Positions 1 through 10,715 of a stretch of 64,000 nt of DNA are shown here, piece by piece. Origin of the DNA: Narthecium ossifragum. Its lineage: Eukaryota > Streptophyta > Magnoliopsida > Dioscoreales > Nartheciaceae. The notes below the pieces were generated by a model, which worked only from the letters and a program-made list of their open reading frames with translations, ran no database searches and was not told where the DNA came from. Location of the stretch: positions 33,723,685-33,787,684 of the forward strand of contig OY986964.1 of assembly GCA_963920575.1 (NCBI GenBank). Reading direction: 5' to 3'. Numbering within the stretch: the stretch's first letter is position 1; each line of letters opens with the position of its first letter. The translations under genes were made by a program, and so were the position numbers.

Positions 1-541
1 CTACTAATTCAAAGTATTTTCCCCCGAATTCAGTCATCCGAACCCTAATCCATCAGACAAAATACAAAGTCTCAACTTTTCTACTTGTAATCATACTATT
101 GAAACTAACTATAGTGATAAAGGGGGGGAGAGCAAAAGATCAAGAAAGTGAAGCATGGCAAAATGGGCAGTGCCCTAAAGAAATGAAACAAAACAAAGCA
201 TGATATAATGGGATGCATGACCTTAGGATCAGATCAAGGAAGGGGTGATTTCTCATTAACCAACCAAATGCAATCAAAGAAAAAACCTATCTAAGAAGAA
301 GAACTTCTTGAAAAGGCATGAAGGGTCCTTGAAGATGATGCTAGAAATACTCAAGAACTAATTGAAAGTAAAATCTAGCAATCCACACTAACATCAACAA
401 TTAAAGGAGATACAGATATACAAAAGAATCGCTTAAAAGATCACATTATAGCCAATAAACGGATTTGAGTATGTAATAAAAAATTAAGAAATTACCATCG
501 AAGATATCTGTCTGAAGAGAGTGAAGTTCAGAAATCTAGAG

Positions 542-741
542 NNNNNNNNNNNNNNNNNNNNNNNNNNNNNNNNNNNNNNNNNNNNNNNNNNNNNNNNNNN
601 NNNNNNNNNNNNNNNNNNNNNNNNNNNNNNNNNNNNNNNNNNNNNNNNNNNNNNNNNNNNNNNNNNNNNNNNNNNNNNNNNNNNNNNNNNNNNNNNNNNN
701 NNNNNNNNNNNNNNNNNNNNNNNNNNNNNNNNNNNNNNNNN
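542..741. other. Assembly gap (200 N)
   Basis: A run of exactly 200 N. The true length and content are unknown. Reading frames that cross it are meaningless. Confidence 0.99.
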
Positions 742-961
742 ATATAAGTAGAGAAAGCAGTAACATGCAACACAGCAAAGGCACACCTTCGGCCCATTTA
801 TTCTAAACACTCCCGAGGATCATGACTTCCTTCGGTTCACCATAAAGCGATAAACATTCATGCATAATTCATTACAGGATAAACCCCGAGGGTAAAATCG
901 TAAAAACCACATACATGCCAAGCCCCGCGGGCAAAACTCTTGAAAACCCTCTCTGCTACTG

Positions 962-1270
962 AAGGATCGATCCTCACCAAGGGAAGGATCGATCATCCAA
1001 GCAACAGTGAGCTTACCTCACTGTCGAGCCAAAGAAGATCGATCCTTCCTCCCAGGAAGATCGATCTTTTTGGTGACAGAGGGCACCCTTCCAGTCGCAC
1101 CAAGGAAGATCGATCCTTCCTCCCAGGAAGATCGATCATCCTCGGGACGAAGGGTAACCATGCTTACCCAGGCCCCATGATCGATCTCCTCCCATAAGAA
1201 GATCGATCATGTGCTGGGCGCAGCAAGCCAACACTAGAGGACCGATCCTTCCTCCCAGGAGGATCGATCC
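962..1270. repeat. Array of GATCGATC-centred short palindromes
   Basis: About nine copies of (A/G)GATCGATC(C/T) occur at irregular 20-50 bp spacing. Many are paired as AGATCGATCC...GGAAGATCGATC around a CCTCCC core, so adjacent copies can form small hairpins. Two more copies lie at 1823-1853. The array is inside the partial LTR. Similar pairs occur in the unrelated LTRs at 20.6, 26.2, 28.6 and 32.9 kb. Confidence 0.8.
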
Positions 1271-2063
1271 TGATGGGTTCCGGCGTGCTTCTGGCCGGAG
1301 AACCGCCGGAAGACACAACCAAACCTCACCAAACTTGGTGGGTTGGTAGATCTGAGGACCACGAGGCTACTCAAGGCCTCAAAACGGGGAACAACAACTC
1401 CACAAGGAGATTAAACACGAAAAACAAAACCGGATTAAACCCTCAAAAGCAAGCCGGGGTTTGAGTGGGATCCCTACCTCTTCAACGCAGCTTCGATCCT
1501 CAAGTCCTACCCCAGGATCTTCCTCGCATTGCCACGAACCCAACGGGCCTTCAAGCTCCAGGAGAGGTGGCCGGAGGAGGAAGAACGGTGAGCGGAAGCT
1601 CTCAGCCGTAACAGGGGAAAAACAGAGCCGGGAGGAAGAAGAGGGAAGAAGAGAAAGAAAGGAAGGGGGAGGAGAAGGGGATAAGGCCGGGGGAAAGCCG
1701 GCGAAGGCGGGGAAAAGCTGGGGGAGGGGAGGGAAAGTCTTCCCTCCCCTGACAGGGGAAGCGACGACCACCGCGGTGGCCGTCCTTCGAAAGCCACCGA
1801 CAGAGACTTCCATGCACAGGCAGGATCGATCCTCCACGACCAAAGGATCGATCCTCCCTGCCCAGAAGTGCAAACCTGGGCTGAAAAACGAGCCCAAGCC
1901 CAGATCTCCCAAACTAGGTCCCACCTAACCTTTCTAACAAATACAACCATCAAGCAAGGCCTGTGTGTGCACACCCAGTGTGAAACTACCGCCAAGGCGC
2001 AATTTCCCAAATTGCCCTTGGGTTCAACGACAAGCCAAGGGGATAGAGGGACGGGTCCTCACA

Positions 2064-3485
2064 CCCGCCCCCCTTCCGGCGTCGCTGCCAATGATCCGGC
2101 GATCTCTTTATAATACCTATCAGTATTCTCTTTGTAAAAAGAGAATACCTCTATTCATCATGTAAAAAGAGAATCCTTATAAAAAAATAATATTTGCTCA
2201 TATATTGTTTGCAAATTATACATGAATGTATTTCAGTACTCTCTTATCTTATCTTTGTAGTATTCACTTTCTCTTTTTCATTAATATAATCATGAAAAGA
2301 AATGGAATAATCATGATGGCATCAAATCGAAACCAATCCAAACAGATTTGTCATCAAATCGAAACCGATTTGCATGGATCACACCAAAAATGGAAATAAA
2401 CCAACTCATAACTGCCATAAAATAAATACAGCTATATATAATGCCTCAAATATGCAATATATATGAAGTAAGGGTAAAAGTGTCATGCAAAATACCAAAC
2501 CTCCCATAACTGCCTTAAAATGGTGTTTACCCATTAAAACATCATATTGTGATGTACCAGTGAATAAGTTTACTAGATTTGGTGTAAACATTAATAATCT
2601 ATATAATATAAATGACTACATATGGTAAATCTTAATTAACGCTTCGACCAAAATTGACCCAAACAAAAATCTGTGTGATTTTGCAGTCATATCTTCTACA
2701 TGAGTTGTATGATATAATGAGTTTAAATCACACATGGATTTAACCATTTAACTTAAAATATTTATTTATTTATTTACTTATTCTTCTTGTGTTAGCCCCT
2801 CTTATTTCTAAATTAAATGGGCCCCCTGCCACCTGGCAGGGTAACCATCAGGTTAATGGGTGATTCGGTTATAAAAATCGAATTTGATTAATGGATTAGT
2901 ATGAATATTATATAAGATTGATTATATTAGATTAGTATAATATAACTATAGAATATATATAACTGTATGAATTAAATCAACATTATAAAGGGGCGGTTAT
3001 GCATAACCGTTTTTGCTCCTTATAAGGTTGACTAGGTGGTGGGCCCGTGCCACCTGGCATGGCTAACTGCCCGCCCTCACTATTTCTATTATAACTTACG
3101 TCACATCAGCCACTTTTCTTTTTTTTTGTTTATTTAATTATAAATTTATACCACATGTATGCCATGTGTGTATAAGTTTATGACTCAGATGATGAGTCAT
3201 AAAAGTAACTACCATTGAATCTTATATGATTGATAAGTATGTATATTTAAAACTAATCTCCTGGCTTATGATTATAATGATGTATATTTAAAACTAACCT
3301 AGGGAATATGATAAAAATATATAAAATTAATTTAGAAAAATATATATGTAAATAAACTAATAGGAGGTAAATGGTTGTAACCGTTATTGCTTATTATAAA
3401 GTTGATTTATTATTTCAGTTTTGGTTGTACATATTCTCATGGTCATAACAGACTCAGTAGAAGGTGCTGATTGACAGACATTTAC
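2064..3485. other. AT-rich intergenic DNA, no gene seen
   Basis: No coding ORF, RNA gene or complete element could be recognised. A GTAAAAAGAGAAT motif is repeated around 2130-2175. Much of the stretch is AT-rich, with GGGCCCCCTGCCACCTGGCA near 2819 and a diverged second copy of the 'CCACCTGGCA' tract near 3050. These may be remnants of one repeat family. Confidence 0.6.
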
Positions 3486-3886
3486 GGTGCGTTTGGTTGC
3501 GGGATAGTCTATCCTGGGATTAGAGGGGATGAGGATTGGTATCCTGGGATAAGTAGAGGGATATGTATGGTATTTTGTTAAAAAGTAGTGATAAATTAGT
3601 AATATTTGGTTGAAAAAGTATGGATAAAGTTGATGTGATCGGTTGAAAAGTATGGATAATGAAGTAATAATTGGTTAAAAAATAAAAAAGTAAGGATAAA
3701 GTTGATGTGATTGGTTGAAAAGAAGAGAAAATGTAGTAATGATTGGTTGATAAGTATGAATAAAGTATGGATAAAATGGGTATAGAAATGGAGATAAAAG
3801 TGAGAATTAAATGGTGTTTGACTGTAATGCATAGATAAAGTTGACTTAACCCAGGATAGAAATTTCCTATCTCCAAACCAAATCAA
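3486..3886. mobile_element. MITE-like element with imperfect terminal inverted repeats
   Basis: The left end reads GTGCGTTTGGTTGCGGGATA and continues with TATCCTGGGATTAG. The reverse complement of the right end reads GGCCTTGATTTGGTTTGGAG and continues with ATAGG...TATCCTGGGTTA. The ends are therefore inverted, imperfect and about 40 bp long. The interior repeats 'gttgatgtgattggttgaaaag' with variations and has no coding potential. I could not find a convincing target duplication, so the superfamily stays open. Similar GGGATAAGGGGGGATAA sequence occurs near 47.3-47.5 kb. Confidence 0.5.
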
Positions 3887-4149
3887 GGCCCATGTGGATG
3901 TGTAGCGTACACGTGACCATGTACCGAAGGAAAATTGAAGCCAATGATTTGTGACAGAACATGTGAATGACCTCCATAGTCTACAATCTTTTCGAGCCGC
4001 TCAAAGAAATATCTCCTTGCTGACTATTTCCGGTCTTTCTTGATAGAGTAAAGCATTTACTAACTCATTAGAGTCAGAACTGGCTAATAAAGAAAAAAGA
4101 AGAGTGACTAGCAGATTTGATGAGTTCTGACAAGGACAGCAGCAGCTCT

Positions 4150-4156
4150 TATATAT
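4150..4156 (+). promoter_or_regulatory. Candidate TATA box of the first purine permease gene
   Basis: TATATAT lies about 65 bp upstream of the ATG at 4220, a normal spacing for a plant TATA box plus short 5' UTR. It is the nearest such match, but TA-rich strings are common here. Confidence 0.4.
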
Positions 4157-4219
4157 TATTATTATTCCTTCCTATTGTGGTGGCATTTCAACTCCTCATC
4201 CATTTGGTAGAGGATAAAG

Positions 4220-5849
4220 ATGGTTGAGGGTGGTGGTGGTGGTGCTCAAGAAATCCAGCTCCATGTCCGAGGTTAGTGACACCTTCCTCTCTATTTTCTG
4301 CTTGCTCTTTTAATTGTTCACTCTGAGTACCATGGCTCAGTTACATCAGAGAATTTTAGTAGGAAAACAGAGATGATAAGGGGATACTTATAGAAGATTC
4401 ATCTGCATTAATGGAAAATAAGAAATTTAATGGATGGCAAAACGAAGTTATCATCTAGATGAGCTCTAGAAGCAATTCAAATGGAATGCAATTTCCACTA
4501 GCTATCTCGATGAATCACTTCTCTCTCTGACGTATTTCTTAATCGAAATTGGGTTCTTTTGGTCTGTATCGGTTTGGGATGGGTCAGCTTAAGGTATGTA
4601 GAGTTTACAACATTAATTCACAAAATTTCATAGCGAACCATCTAACCATGCAATTAAAATACTAAAATCTCGATTCCAACTGTAGTAGTAAATTTCATAG
4701 CGAGTTATGACTGCTAATTTATAACTTATATATCCCTCTTCTCTGCATGAAAATATATCAATTTTTACAATCCTTTATTCTCAAGGAATCCAAGATTCCT
4801 CAACATCCTTCAAAGATGCAACTATTTCTAACCTGCAACCACCAAGTTGGCAGTGGTGGTTCACAGTGGCCCTCAACATCTTCTTACTGCTCGCCGGCCA
4901 GACAGTGGCCACGCTGCTCGGAAGATTCTACTATGACAAAGGCGGCAACAGCACATGGATGTCGACGGTTGTACAGTCCGTGGGCTTTCCGGTTCTCTTC
5001 CTCCCCTTCCTCCTCTTCCCTTCTCCTTGCAAGTACCCTTGTACAACCCTCCTCACTCATCCATCCAAAGCGAGGATCGCCTTTGCGTACATGTCTCTAG
5101 GCCTAATAGTCGCCGGAGACAACTTGATGTACTCCTATGGGCTGTTGTACCTTCCAGTATCGACCTACTCGCTGATATGCGCATCACAGCTGGCTTTCAA
5201 TGCGATCTTCGCTTACTTCATCAATTCCCAGAGGTTCACCGCTTTGATATTCAACTCTATCATCCTCGTCACCTTCTCCTCTGCCCTCCTTGGCGTCCAT
5301 TCTGACTCAGAGAGCTCCACAAATGGCAAGTATGCGCTCGGCTTCGTACTGACGATAGGCGCGTCGGCCACCTTTTCCCTTATACTCTCTCTGTCGCAAC
5401 TCACCTTCGAAAAACTCGTAAAGAGAGAGACTTTCTCGGTCGTGTTCGAGGCTCAGATATGCATGTCTATCGTCGCCACCATTGCTTCAGTTGTAGGATT
5501 GCTTGCGAGTGGAGAGTGGAGCAGTATAAGAAGGGAGTACGAGCATTTTGACAAGGGGAAGGTGTCATATGTGATGACACTGGTGGGCATAGCTATAGGA
5601 TGGCAGGTGGCCTCCGTGGGGATTTTCGGGCTAGTCTTTGTTGTATCCTCATTGTTCTCGAATGTGATCAGCGCTCTAGCTTCGCCCCTTGTGCCCATTT
5701 TTGCAGTGATCTTCTTCCAAGATAGGATGGATGGGGTGAAGGTTATGGCCATGTTGATTGCTATCTGGGGGTTTGGTTCTTACGTCTATCAGCAATATCT
5801 TGATGATGCCAAAGCCAAGAAGATCCTAACAAGGGATGCAGCAAAGTAG
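4220..5849 (+). CDS. Purine permease (PUP family), two exons
   Basis: This is a plasma-membrane-type importer of purines, cytokinins or related heterocycles of the plant PUP family (drug/metabolite transporter superfamily). I place exons at 4220-4271 and 4786-5849, giving 371 aa, a usual PUP length. Exon 1 (M-V-E, a glycine run, then AQEIQLHVR) ends at G|GTTAGT. The acceptor TTCTCAAG|GA at 4784-4785 restores the frame and a Gly codon. The AG at 4845-4846 would break the frame. Family signatures are RWW-like WQWWFTVALNIF, GRFYYDKGGNS, GLIVAGDNLMYSYGLLYLPVSTYSLICASQLAFNA (split here as two adjacent motifs), GIAIGWQ, and FQDRMDGVK near the C-terminus. About ten hydrophobic segments are visible. 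It is the first of a direct tandem array with the copies at 6424 and 8671. The exact substrate cannot be told. Confidence 0.93.
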
Positions 5850-5953
5850 ATCATGTCCATATATAATTGATAATATATAATAAGACCATGGATGCGCACT
5901 ATTTAATTACATGTATATATCAGCAATATCTTGTGGTAAAAGGTTCATTCTTA

Positions 5954-6125
5954 TGATGCACAAAGATTTAAGATAATCTAAATAATCTAGTCATGATGCA
6001 CAAAATTTTCAGATAATCTAAATAATCTAGTCACTACTAAGATAATCTAAATAATCTAACAAAAATTTCAACCAGAAGTAAATAATCTAGTCATGATGCA
6101 CAAAAGTTTGAAGCACCTTAAAAAA
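5954..6125. repeat. Short tandem repeats AGATAATCTAAATAATCTA
   Basis: Three close copies of AGATAATCTAAATAATCTA and one shorter relative occur, separated by variations of 'gatgcacaaaatttt'. They lie just 3' of the first PUP gene. No function is evident. Confidence 0.7.
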
Positions 6126-6202
6126 TCACTAATGAATCACTACTGAGATAAATTTCAGCAAGAACTTCTTACTTTCTGGGTGATTCCCGTCACAAGTAAC
6201 CA

Positions 6203-6400
6203 TCAGGATAATAAACACGAGGCAACTCCAGATGCAGACCTATCAAGCCAATGATATCCAAAGAGAAGCATCTGCCCTCTCGTACGTTGTAGAGCCCGGG
6301 AACGTGCAAAAACAGGGCAAACTCCAAAGAGAAGCATCTCCCTTCTCAACTGCCATATTGATTTGATCCCTAGGAGAATCGCCTTCATCTCTGCTTCCAA
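6203..6400 (-). pseudogene. Possible RNase H-like fragment of a non-LTR element
   Basis: The minus strand reads SALEAEMKAILLGIKS, which resembles the AE-x-x-A-ILLGI segment of the RNase H-like domain in plant LINEs. After about 20 residues the similarity ends and the sequence repeats an EMLLFG / QMLLFG block. It abuts the 5' edge of the decayed PUP copy, so a LINE insertion may have removed that copy's first exon. The call rests on one short motif. Confidence 0.3.
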
Positions 6401-6423
6401 AGCTGAAACAGAGGACGCAACTT

Positions 6424-7793
6424 GGTGTTCATTGCTCTAGGCATGATGATCGCTGAGGGCAACTTGCTGTACTCGATCATTATGGTCTCTCTTGTACGTA
6501 CCTGCTTCCTGTATCGACATAACTCCCTTGCATGTGCATCGATCGCAGCTAGCTTTCAATGCGGTCTCCGCAGCCCTGCTCGGCGTCCAATCTACCTCAC
6601 AGAGCTACGCACGCAGGAGGGAAGTATATATGCATGCCCTCGGCTCTGTTTCAACGGTAGTCGCATGCATTGGGCACCTTCTCCCTGATACTCTACTTGA
6701 TGCAGCTCACATTTGAAAAGCTCACGTACAATTAAAGAAAGAGACCTAGCTACTCGGTCGTGTTGGAGGCACAGATATGCAGTACTGCTTTCATTGCCTC
6801 TTGCTTTTGCTTCAGTTGTAATAGGGTTGTTTCCAAGTGGAGAATGGAGGGATTATAAAGGGAGAGTATGAGGGGGGTTTGAGAAGGGGAAGTGATACAT
6901 GACCAAGCCCAGACATGATCGAGTCCGATCCGGAGCAGCTTCCGAGGCGATCTGGACGCGTTCGGACTCCATCCGTCCGACTCAGATCTCCATACGACCC
7001 CGGCCGTCGGATGGTCATAACTTTCGACCACGACGTCCGATCAGGGCGTGCAACCAGTCGAAACGACCGGCTCAACGAGCCCGTCATGATTCATCGGAGA
7101 TTAAAGATCTCTCCATGACTTTGACCTCCGAATCTCCAGATTCCTTTTCCTTTGACTTAAAATCTCGTTTTAGTGAAAAACTTTCATTTTTAGGCAGTTT
7201 GTTCGGTCTTTCCTTTTTTTTAGCAAATTTCATATTTCTAATCGGTTTTCTCCTAATTGAATTCCGGGTTTGGTTACTTGGATTAGGTTGATTCATGTTT
7301 GAATCCATGTGTGAGTTGGGTTGACCTCTCCTTAAACATATAAAAGGAGGACTTAGGGTTTGTAAGAGACAGTTTTGATGATGAATAAAATTAGAGTTTT
7401 TGATTTCTCCTCTTGAGAAATCTGATTATCTTTTCCATAGAGAGATTCACGTTTACCCTGCGCCAGGAAGGTGTCACATATATGTGATGAGCCTGGCTAG
7501 TGGGGATTGCTATAGGATGGCAGGCGGTCTATGTGGGCGTTTTTGGCCTGCCTTAATTTGTATCCTCATCGTTCTCGAATGTAGTTAGCACTCTAGCTAG
7601 CTATTTTTGCAGTGATTTCTTCCGTGATAAGATGGACGGGTTGAAAGGTGATGGCCATGTTGATGGCTATTTGGGGGGTTTGTTTCTTATATATATATAT
7701 ATATATCTATCTCAGCAATATCTTGATGACGCCAAAGCCATGAGGGTCTTGAAAGGTGGCGCTGCGGAAATGTCTATCGTTCGCACATCTTGA
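6424..7793 (+). pseudogene. Decayed purine permease, middle copy of the tandem array
   Basis: Fragments in changing frames match the two intact PUPs in order: FIALGMMIAEGNLLYS (family GLIVAGDNLMYS), LLGVQSTSQS, TFEKL, YSVVLEAQICS, then GKVSY-like sequence, GIAIGWQAVYVGVFGL, the DRMDGL region at 7627-7650 and a C-terminal tail ending TGA at 7791-7793. No exon 1 is seen, and several frameshifts and deletions remove the membrane segments after YLPVSTYS. The copy is split between the GFEKGK and VSYVM codons by a solo LTR (6893-7465). A TA microsatellite (about 7691-7706) interrupts the last segment. Non-functional. Confidence 0.9.
6893..7465 (+). mobile_element. Solo LTR inserted in the PUP pseudogene, 5-bp TSD GGAAG
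   Basis: The insert begins TGATACATGA and ends CTGCGCCA, with the 5-bp direct repeat GGAAG at 6888-6892 and 7466-7470. Removing it rejoins the PUP reading across GGGGAAG|GTGTCA. The 573-bp unit has a TATAAAAGG box near 7340 and AATAAA near 7384, as expected for an LTR promoter and R region. No internal retroelement domain remains, so it is a solo LTR left by LTR-LTR recombination. The overlapping ORFs (6899-7291 and its antisense) are not genes. Confidence 0.9.
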
Positions 7794-8670
7794 TAACGAA
7801 ATAATGCATCGGGTTTCGATGCATTCTTTTTCTAAGTGATTTTGGAAGAATAATGTTATGTTTTATACTCAAATTTCTCTGATTGTGGTGATTTAGATCA
7901 AAACCAGTGCCCCCCCCCCCTCACCTGGCACGTAACCAACGACTACCACCTCTCTACCCTCACTAACTCTCTCAATCAGAACTCAATTATTCCCCGTGTC
8001 ATGTATCAGGATATTCTTAGCTCTCACACAAGTTGAGAATGATACTATCCCATTTGAGAATGAGACTATCCCATTTAATAATCCGTACTCCCTCATCTCA
8101 TTTATGACGAGATGACGGATATAAAATAATTTAATTATTTATATCATATTCATATTTCATTCACACATTTTTTTTTTTTACGTATAAAACACCTTCAAAC
8201 AAGTATGATTTCTAATCCCATTCTTTATGTGAATCAAACATACTACGTCATTCTCATTCGAGTCTTCATTCACATCAACTCCATTCCAGCTAAGTTCCAA
8301 TCCGTCCCTATCTCTCGCGGGTACCAAATGTGCGGTAAGTCAGTGAACTAGTATTCATAGTCATGGAAATTTATGCAGACCATAAGCATTTCTTACTAAT
8401 TCTTTATTGCACTCAGCACATCACTGTCTGATGTTAATTGGTTTGTCAGCATACAGACGATTGGAGCCAATCTTGTGAGGCACACGTGATTTTATTTTCA
8501 ATCCCATAGTATGGAAAATATAATTTCTTACTCACAATTACCAATTATATATTGCACAGCTTCCCAGACTACAACGTTATCAAGAAAAGAGAGAGATCCA
8601 CGCAGAGCAGTAGCTACCATCTTCCTCCCAAGCTTCTTCTTCCTTCCTTCTGGCAACCTCTTGATCAAAG
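7794..8670. other. Intergenic region upstream of the second PUP gene
   Basis: No gene is seen. A poly-C run lies at about 7909-7921. The part from about 8020 to 8340 is rich in 'cattctcatt / cccattct' sequence like that near 47.7 and 49.1 kb, and may be an old MITE. A TATA-like TTATATATTG at about 8545 lies roughly 125 bp before the ATG at 8671 and is the best promoter candidate. Confidence 0.5.
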
Positions 8671-10715
8671 ATGGGTGAGGATCATGCTGGTGAGAATGAG
8701 ATCCAACTCCAAGTCGAAGGTCAGTAACACCTTAATTTCTTTTGTTGAATTAAATTCTTAAATGCCATGGCTCGGATTCATCATAGAAATTTCGACCAGG
8801 AATTAAAACAGATAATCTTCATAAATTTGCAGTAATGATTAAATCTATCAGCTGAGAGATCTAATGGAGATCGAAGCAATTAAATGGATGGGCAAAAGGA
8901 AGTCATCCTAATTCTCATGAACTCCAAATGATGGGTTCTGTTGAATAAGTCTTTTGCACATAGTATGTAGGCAATATCTATGTTCTAGATTTGGGCGTAA
9001 TTGAAACCGGATTGAATATATAGCCTATCATTTATTTCAGTCTGGGATGGATCTCCTTTGAATTTGTGATTTTATCAAATATATATATACTAGGTTCATT
9101 ATTTGGCTGTTGTGACAATACTTGAAACTTGATGCATTAAAAAAATTAGAACCTCCCCAAAATAGATAACTTCATGAAGCCATCTGATCTGACCATCAAA
9201 TGCAGTTGCGGACCACCTCACATGTGGAGGAGTCATTTTTATACATATACCCCATGAGGCAAATGCTGTTGCGAACGACCTCGCATGTCGGGCTAGACAA
9301 GGACTGACCAGACATGTGAATCCCCCGTTAGTGGGGTTGATGTATGTGGAGTGGCTGTCATGTATCACTTAGTCTTTTTGCTCAATTTAGCCAAAAAAAC
9401 AAAAAAGTATTCTGATCAAACCATCAAAATAGTCTACACTGCGTTCGATTGTTCTTTAAGACGCATTTCATAGCAACTTATGGAGCACATCAGTTCTACT
9501 ACAGCATATGCCCCCTCCCTCCCTCCCTCAAGGTTATGCTAACTTTCATATTTATGTGCTCTAATTTTATTAATTCTTTGCAATTTAATTAGTTTATTTC
9601 TTTATTTATGCTAACTGACCCTCCTCTTTGCGTATACATGTATATTCTGTTTATACTACATACAAGGTCTCAAAAGACACTGGCAATGGTGGTTGGTGGT
9701 GGCCCTCAACATCTTCTTCGTCATCGTCGGCCAGATTGTGGGTGTGTTGCTCGGAAGATTCTACTTTGCGAAAGGCGGCAACAGCCTGTGGATGTCGACT
9801 CTCGTACAATCCACGGGCTTCCCGCTCCTCCTCCTCTTCTTCATTCCCTTCCCTTATCCTTACAAGGCTTGTAGCTCAACCCTCCTCACTCACCCCTCTA
9901 AAACAAAGATCGCCTTCGTCTACATCACTCTAGGCCTAATCGTCGCCGGAGACAACTTGATGTTCTCCTATGGCCTCCTGTACCTCCCTGTATCGACCTA
10001 CTCCCTCATTTGCGCGTCGCAGCTGGCTTTCAACGCGATCTTCTCCTACTTCATCAATTCACACAAGTTCACCGCTCTGATACTCAACTCCGTTGTGGTC
10101 CTCACCTTCTCCGCCGCCCTCCTCGGCGTCCAGCCCGGCTCACAGAGCTCTACAAAAGATAAGTACGCGCTCGGCTTTGTACTGACGGTAGCCGCATCCG
10201 GCACGTACTCCCTCCTACTCTCATTGCTGCAGCTTGCATTCGAGAAGCTTATTAAGAGGGTGGCCTACTCGGTCGTGTTGGAGGCACAAATATGCATGGC
10301 TTTCACAGCCTCTTGTGCTTCAGTTGCTGGCCTGTTTGCAAGTGGAGAATGGAGCAGGATCCACGGAGAGTACGAGGGGTTTGAGAGGGGGAAGGTGTCA
10401 TATGTGATGACACTGGTTGGGATTGCAATAGGATGGCAGGTAGTATACGTGGGAGCTTTCGGATTGGTTCTTTCGACATCGTCCTTGTTTTCGAATGTGA
10501 TTGCCACTCTGGCTTTGCCCGTTTTGCCAATCTTTGCAGTCATCTTCTTCCATGACAGGATGGATGGGTTGAAGGCCATGGCCATGTTGATGGCTATTTG
10601 GGGCTTTGTTTCTTACATCTATCAGCTCTATCTTGATGATGTCATGGCCAAGAAGAAGGCCTTCAGGGCTGATGCAGAGGAGATGTCAATTGTTTCCGTT
10701 TCCACCGCCTCATAA
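8671..10715 (+). CDS. Purine permease (PUP family), two exons
   Basis: This is a second intact PUP transporter, likely importing purines, cytokinins or related compounds across a cell membrane. Exons are at 8671-8719 and 9667-10715, giving 365 aa. Exon 1 encodes MGEDHAGENEIQLQVE and ends at G|GTCAGT. The acceptor ACAAG|GT at 9665-9666 keeps frame and continues G-LKRHWQWWLVVALNIFF. The intron is 947 bp, longer than the 514 bp of the upstream copy, at the same codon. Motifs match the first gene: GRFYFAKGGNS, GLIVAGDNLMFSYG, LPVSTYSLICASQLAFNAIF, GIAIGWQ and FHDRMDGLKAMAM. The C-terminus is longer by a Ser-rich tail (EEMSIVSVSTAS). The two intact copies and the pseudogene share orientation and exon layout, which points to tandem duplication. 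Confidence 0.94.

Larger units (their letters stand above)
1..2063 (-). mobile_element. Partial large LTR (window-truncated), related to the solo LTR at 38842-41507
   Basis: Read on the minus strand from 2063 downward, this starts TGTGAGGACCCGT, like the LTR at 38842. It shares several blocks with that LTR in the same order: a TTTCACAC...TGTGCACACAC block, a GTTAGAA-GGTTAGGTGG block, a GATCGATC block, and a long pyrimidine-rich tract (plus 1560-1760) followed by TCCTCC/CTCC repeats. The far end (expected TGTCACGCCC on the plus strand) is not seen, so the LTR continues past position 1 or is broken. A 200-N gap lies inside. The ORFs at 1379-2010 on both strands are compositional shadows of the purine/pyrimidine tract. 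Assignment to a Ty3/gypsy-type element is an inference from LTR length and ends. Confidence 0.65.

Noticed and set aside
484..810. ORFs crossing 542-741
   Set aside because: They consist mostly of N.
1379..2010. ORFs of 155-181 residues on both strands
   Set aside because: They lie in a purine/pyrimidine-skewed tract of an LTR and have no recognisable domain.
6899..7291. 130-residue ORF between PUP pseudogene parts
   Set aside because: It lies wholly inside the solo LTR and has no domain.
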